Source: Maritalea sp049801075
Lineage (GTDB): Bacteria > Pseudomonadota > Alphaproteobacteria > Rhizobiales > Devosiaceae
NCBI RefSeq assembly: GCF_049801075.1
Contig: NZ_JBNAGG010000002.1
Span: 561,494-625,493, forward strand
Reading direction: 5' to 3'
DNA: 64,000 nt
Positions 62,897 to 64,000 of this stretch are shown here, piece after piece. Position 1 is the first letter of the stretch; each line of letters opens with the position of its first letter. The position numbers and the translations under genes were made by a program. The notes below the pieces were generated by a model. It was not told where the DNA came from and searched no databases. It saw only the letters and a list, made by a program, of their open reading frames with translations.

Positions 62897-63673
62897 CTAA
62901 TAGCCAAATTGTTCATTGAGGACGCGTTCGTCTAGGCTATGGCCCGGATCGAAAAGTAAGCTCACTTTGTGCGTGCGGTCTTCTTTGATGGAGACACGTG
63001 TGATCTTCTTGAATGGCTTGCTGTCTGCCACCGCATTGACTGGGCGTTTGTCCACTTCGCGTGGAATCAGTGTCACTTCCGCTTTATTGGGCAAAATTGC
63101 CCCGCGCCAGCGCCGCGGCCGGAAGGGCGAAATTGGGGTGAGGGCCAGCAGAGGCGAATCGATGGGCAAAATCGGCCCATGTGCAGAAAGGTTGTACGCT
63201 GTTGACCCTGCTGGGGTGGCCACCAATATGCCGTCACACACCAACTCGTCTAGGCGAGACTTGCCATCGATCAAGATTTGCAATTTAGCCGCCTGATAAG
63301 ATGCACGCAGCAAAGACACTTCATTCAGCGCCAGTGCTTCGTGGGTTTCACCTGCTTTGGTTGTGACCTTCATGCGCAAAGGGTGGATATCACTTTGTTC
63401 TGCGGCTTGTAGACGTTCGCGCAAATTTTCCGTGCGAAATTCATTCATCAAAAAGCCGATGGAGCCGAAATTCATGCCATAAACTGGGATGCCTCGGTCC
63501 ATCACGCGGTGCAATGTTTCTAGCATCAACCCGTCGCCGCCCAAGGGCACGATGATGTCCGCATCTTCAAATTCGCAATTGCCATAGAGCACCACCAGCT
63601 CCTGCAATGCCGCTTTGGACTGGTCGGAACCATTGGAAATAAAGCAGATTTTTTCAAATTTCGCCTGAGACAC
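62897..63673 (-). CDS. nadK: NAD kinase
   Basis: A 258-residue NAD kinase that makes NADP. The GGDG motif is in VPLGGDGLMLETLH; NEFRTENLRERLQ, YNLSAHGPILPIDSPLLALTPISPFRPRRW is the catalytic and NAD-site region. GTG 63673 is chosen: it matches the family length and AGGG lies upstream. ATG 63715 would add 14 unaligned residues. The frame beyond that to 63958 is antisense to tRNA-Thr and is not coding. Confidence 0.9.
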   Translation of the reverse strand: MSQAKFEKICFISNGSDQSKAALQELVVLYGNCEFEDADIIVPLGGDGLMLETLHRVMDRGIPVYGMNFGSIGFLMNEFRTENLRERLQAAEQSDIHPLRMKVTTKAGETHEALALNEVSLLRASYQAAKLQILIDGKSRLDELVCDGILVATPAGSTAYNLSAHGPILPIDSPLLALTPISPFRPRRWRGAILPNKAEVTLIPREVDKRPVNAVADSKPFKKITRVSIKEDRTHKVSLLFDPGHSLDERVLNEQFGY

Positions 63674-63807
63674 GACCGCAACCCTTGTCGATGCTGATGG
63701 CTCTATTGATTGCATACTCAGGGGCGGAAGTGGAAGTCTAATTCGGTGAAAAACACATAGTTTCTCCAAGAGCTTGGATTTTTCGAAAAATTTTTGGAAA
63801 ATCAGTC

Positions 63808-63836
63808 TTGCGCAAATTAAATTAGGGTGATAGCAA
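63808..63836 (+). promoter_or_regulatory. Candidate tRNA-Thr promoter
   Basis: TTGCGC (63808-63813) and TAGCAA (63831-63836) with a 17-bp spacer, 10 bp before the tRNA. The -10 box is weak. Confidence 0.4.
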
Positions 63837-63846
63837 GCGCCTCGGA

Positions 63847-63922
63847 GCCGGTTTAGCTCAGTTGGTAGAGCAACTGATTTGTAATCAGTGGGTCGGGAGT
63901 TCAAGTCTCTCAACCGGCACCA
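63847..63922 (+). tRNA. tRNA-Thr(UGU)
   Basis: A 76-nt gene with encoded CCA. Acceptor GCCGGTT pairs with AACCGGC; anticodon stem CTGAT/ATCAG holds TTTGTAA, anticodon TGT (UGU); D arm GCTCAGTTGGTAGAGC and T arm GGGAGTTCAAGTCTCTC are intact. Confidence 0.96.
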
Positions 63923-64000
63923 TTTTTCCTCTAGGAAAATCAAGGCTTTGAGCCACATTTCCCCAAAAGAACAAACGTGAACGTCCGACTGAAAAAAGTC

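Noticed and set aside
63716..63958. N-terminal extension of nadK containing RDLNSRPTDYKSVALPTEL
   Set aside because: That peptide is the well-known translation of antisense tRNA-Thr; it is an artefact of the open frame, not protein.

Overview
The window is a gene-dense piece of an alphaproteobacterial chromosome, most likely from a marine member of the Hyphomicrobiales (Rhizobiales). The evidence is gene content: an ATP synthase zeta-type inhibitor (DUF1476), the purC-purS-purQ-purL-bolA-grxD cluster, a BacA/SbmA-type peptide transporter, a bacterial transglutaminase-like cysteine peptidase, cysE followed by DUF3126, a PAS_5 protein, a CHCC zinc finger beside a FAD monooxygenase, and pyrimidine-rich moderate-GC DNA (about half G+C by eye). 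A Devosiaceae/Maritalea-like host would fit but is only an inference. I count about 78 protein genes (one cut by the left edge) and two tRNAs. There is no rRNA, CRISPR array, insertion sequence, integrase or prophage.

Layout. 1-5.7 kb: a partial hydrolase, hpt, an AraC regulator divergent from a peroxiredoxin, three GFA-family zinc proteins, TfoX, GNAT and trmJ. 5.7-7.9 kb: a GntR(YtrA-type)-ABC transporter operon with a clear palindromic operator. 8-11.6 kb: rpsD with a long leader, bacA-like gene, cupin, ttcA. 11.6-16.5 kb: four transporters, including two paralogous Bcr/CflA-type exporters that share a 16-bp upstream element. 16.6-24.9 kb (all minus): purC, purS, a possible 28-residue peptide, an acyltransferase, purQ, purL, bolA, a HAD phosphatase, a GNAT, grxD and ytoQ. 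25-29.3 kb: zeta subunit, a His-tailed NreB-like exporter, an RBBP9-like hydrolase, an ArsR-SRPBCC pair with a perfect operator palindrome, EamA. 29.5-32.7 kb: rpe, an MFS gene and purB. 32.9-39.3 kb: ccdA, a REPIN-like repeat region, map-radC, sfsA, a CinA-like protein, gpt, DUF2721, an orphan protein and tRNA-Leu(UAA). 39.5-47.1 kb: the sugar-nucleotide genes manC and ugd, an ornithine-cyclodeaminase-like protein, a Tet-type exporter, pirin, FAD monooxygenase and zinc finger. 47.3-53.4 kb: hydrolase, cysE, small conserved proteins, gamma carbonic anhydrase, then a signalling-flavoured trio (BTLCP protease, tandem PilZ, PAS). 53.6-64 kb: rhomboid, hisI, folE, NifU-like scaffold, yidD, thrS, periplasmic proteins, nitroreductase, lytic transglycosylase, DUF2336 protein, nadK and tRNA-Thr(UGU).

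How the genes fit together. Purine metabolism dominates: de novo synthesis (purC, purS, purQ, purL, purB) and salvage (hpt, gpt), with thiol/Fe-S homeostasis (grxD, bolA, ccdA, NifU-like, peroxiredoxin) and cell-surface or exopolysaccharide supply (manC, ugd, acyltransferase, PilZ/BTLCP) as secondary themes. Most of the window is core chromosome. I did not find a convincing undescribed defence or mobile system. The most promising unexplained items are the shared 16-bp element of the paralogous exporters, the 28-residue peptide gene and adjacent 10-bp perfect hairpin inside the pur cluster, the long inverted repeat at 33.8 kb, the orphan protein beside tRNA-Leu, the three-repeat periplasmic protein at 59-60 kb, and the BTLCP-PilZ-PAS neighbourhood. 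Start codons were chosen by ribosome-binding sites and family alignment from memory and several remain ambiguous, as noted per entry.
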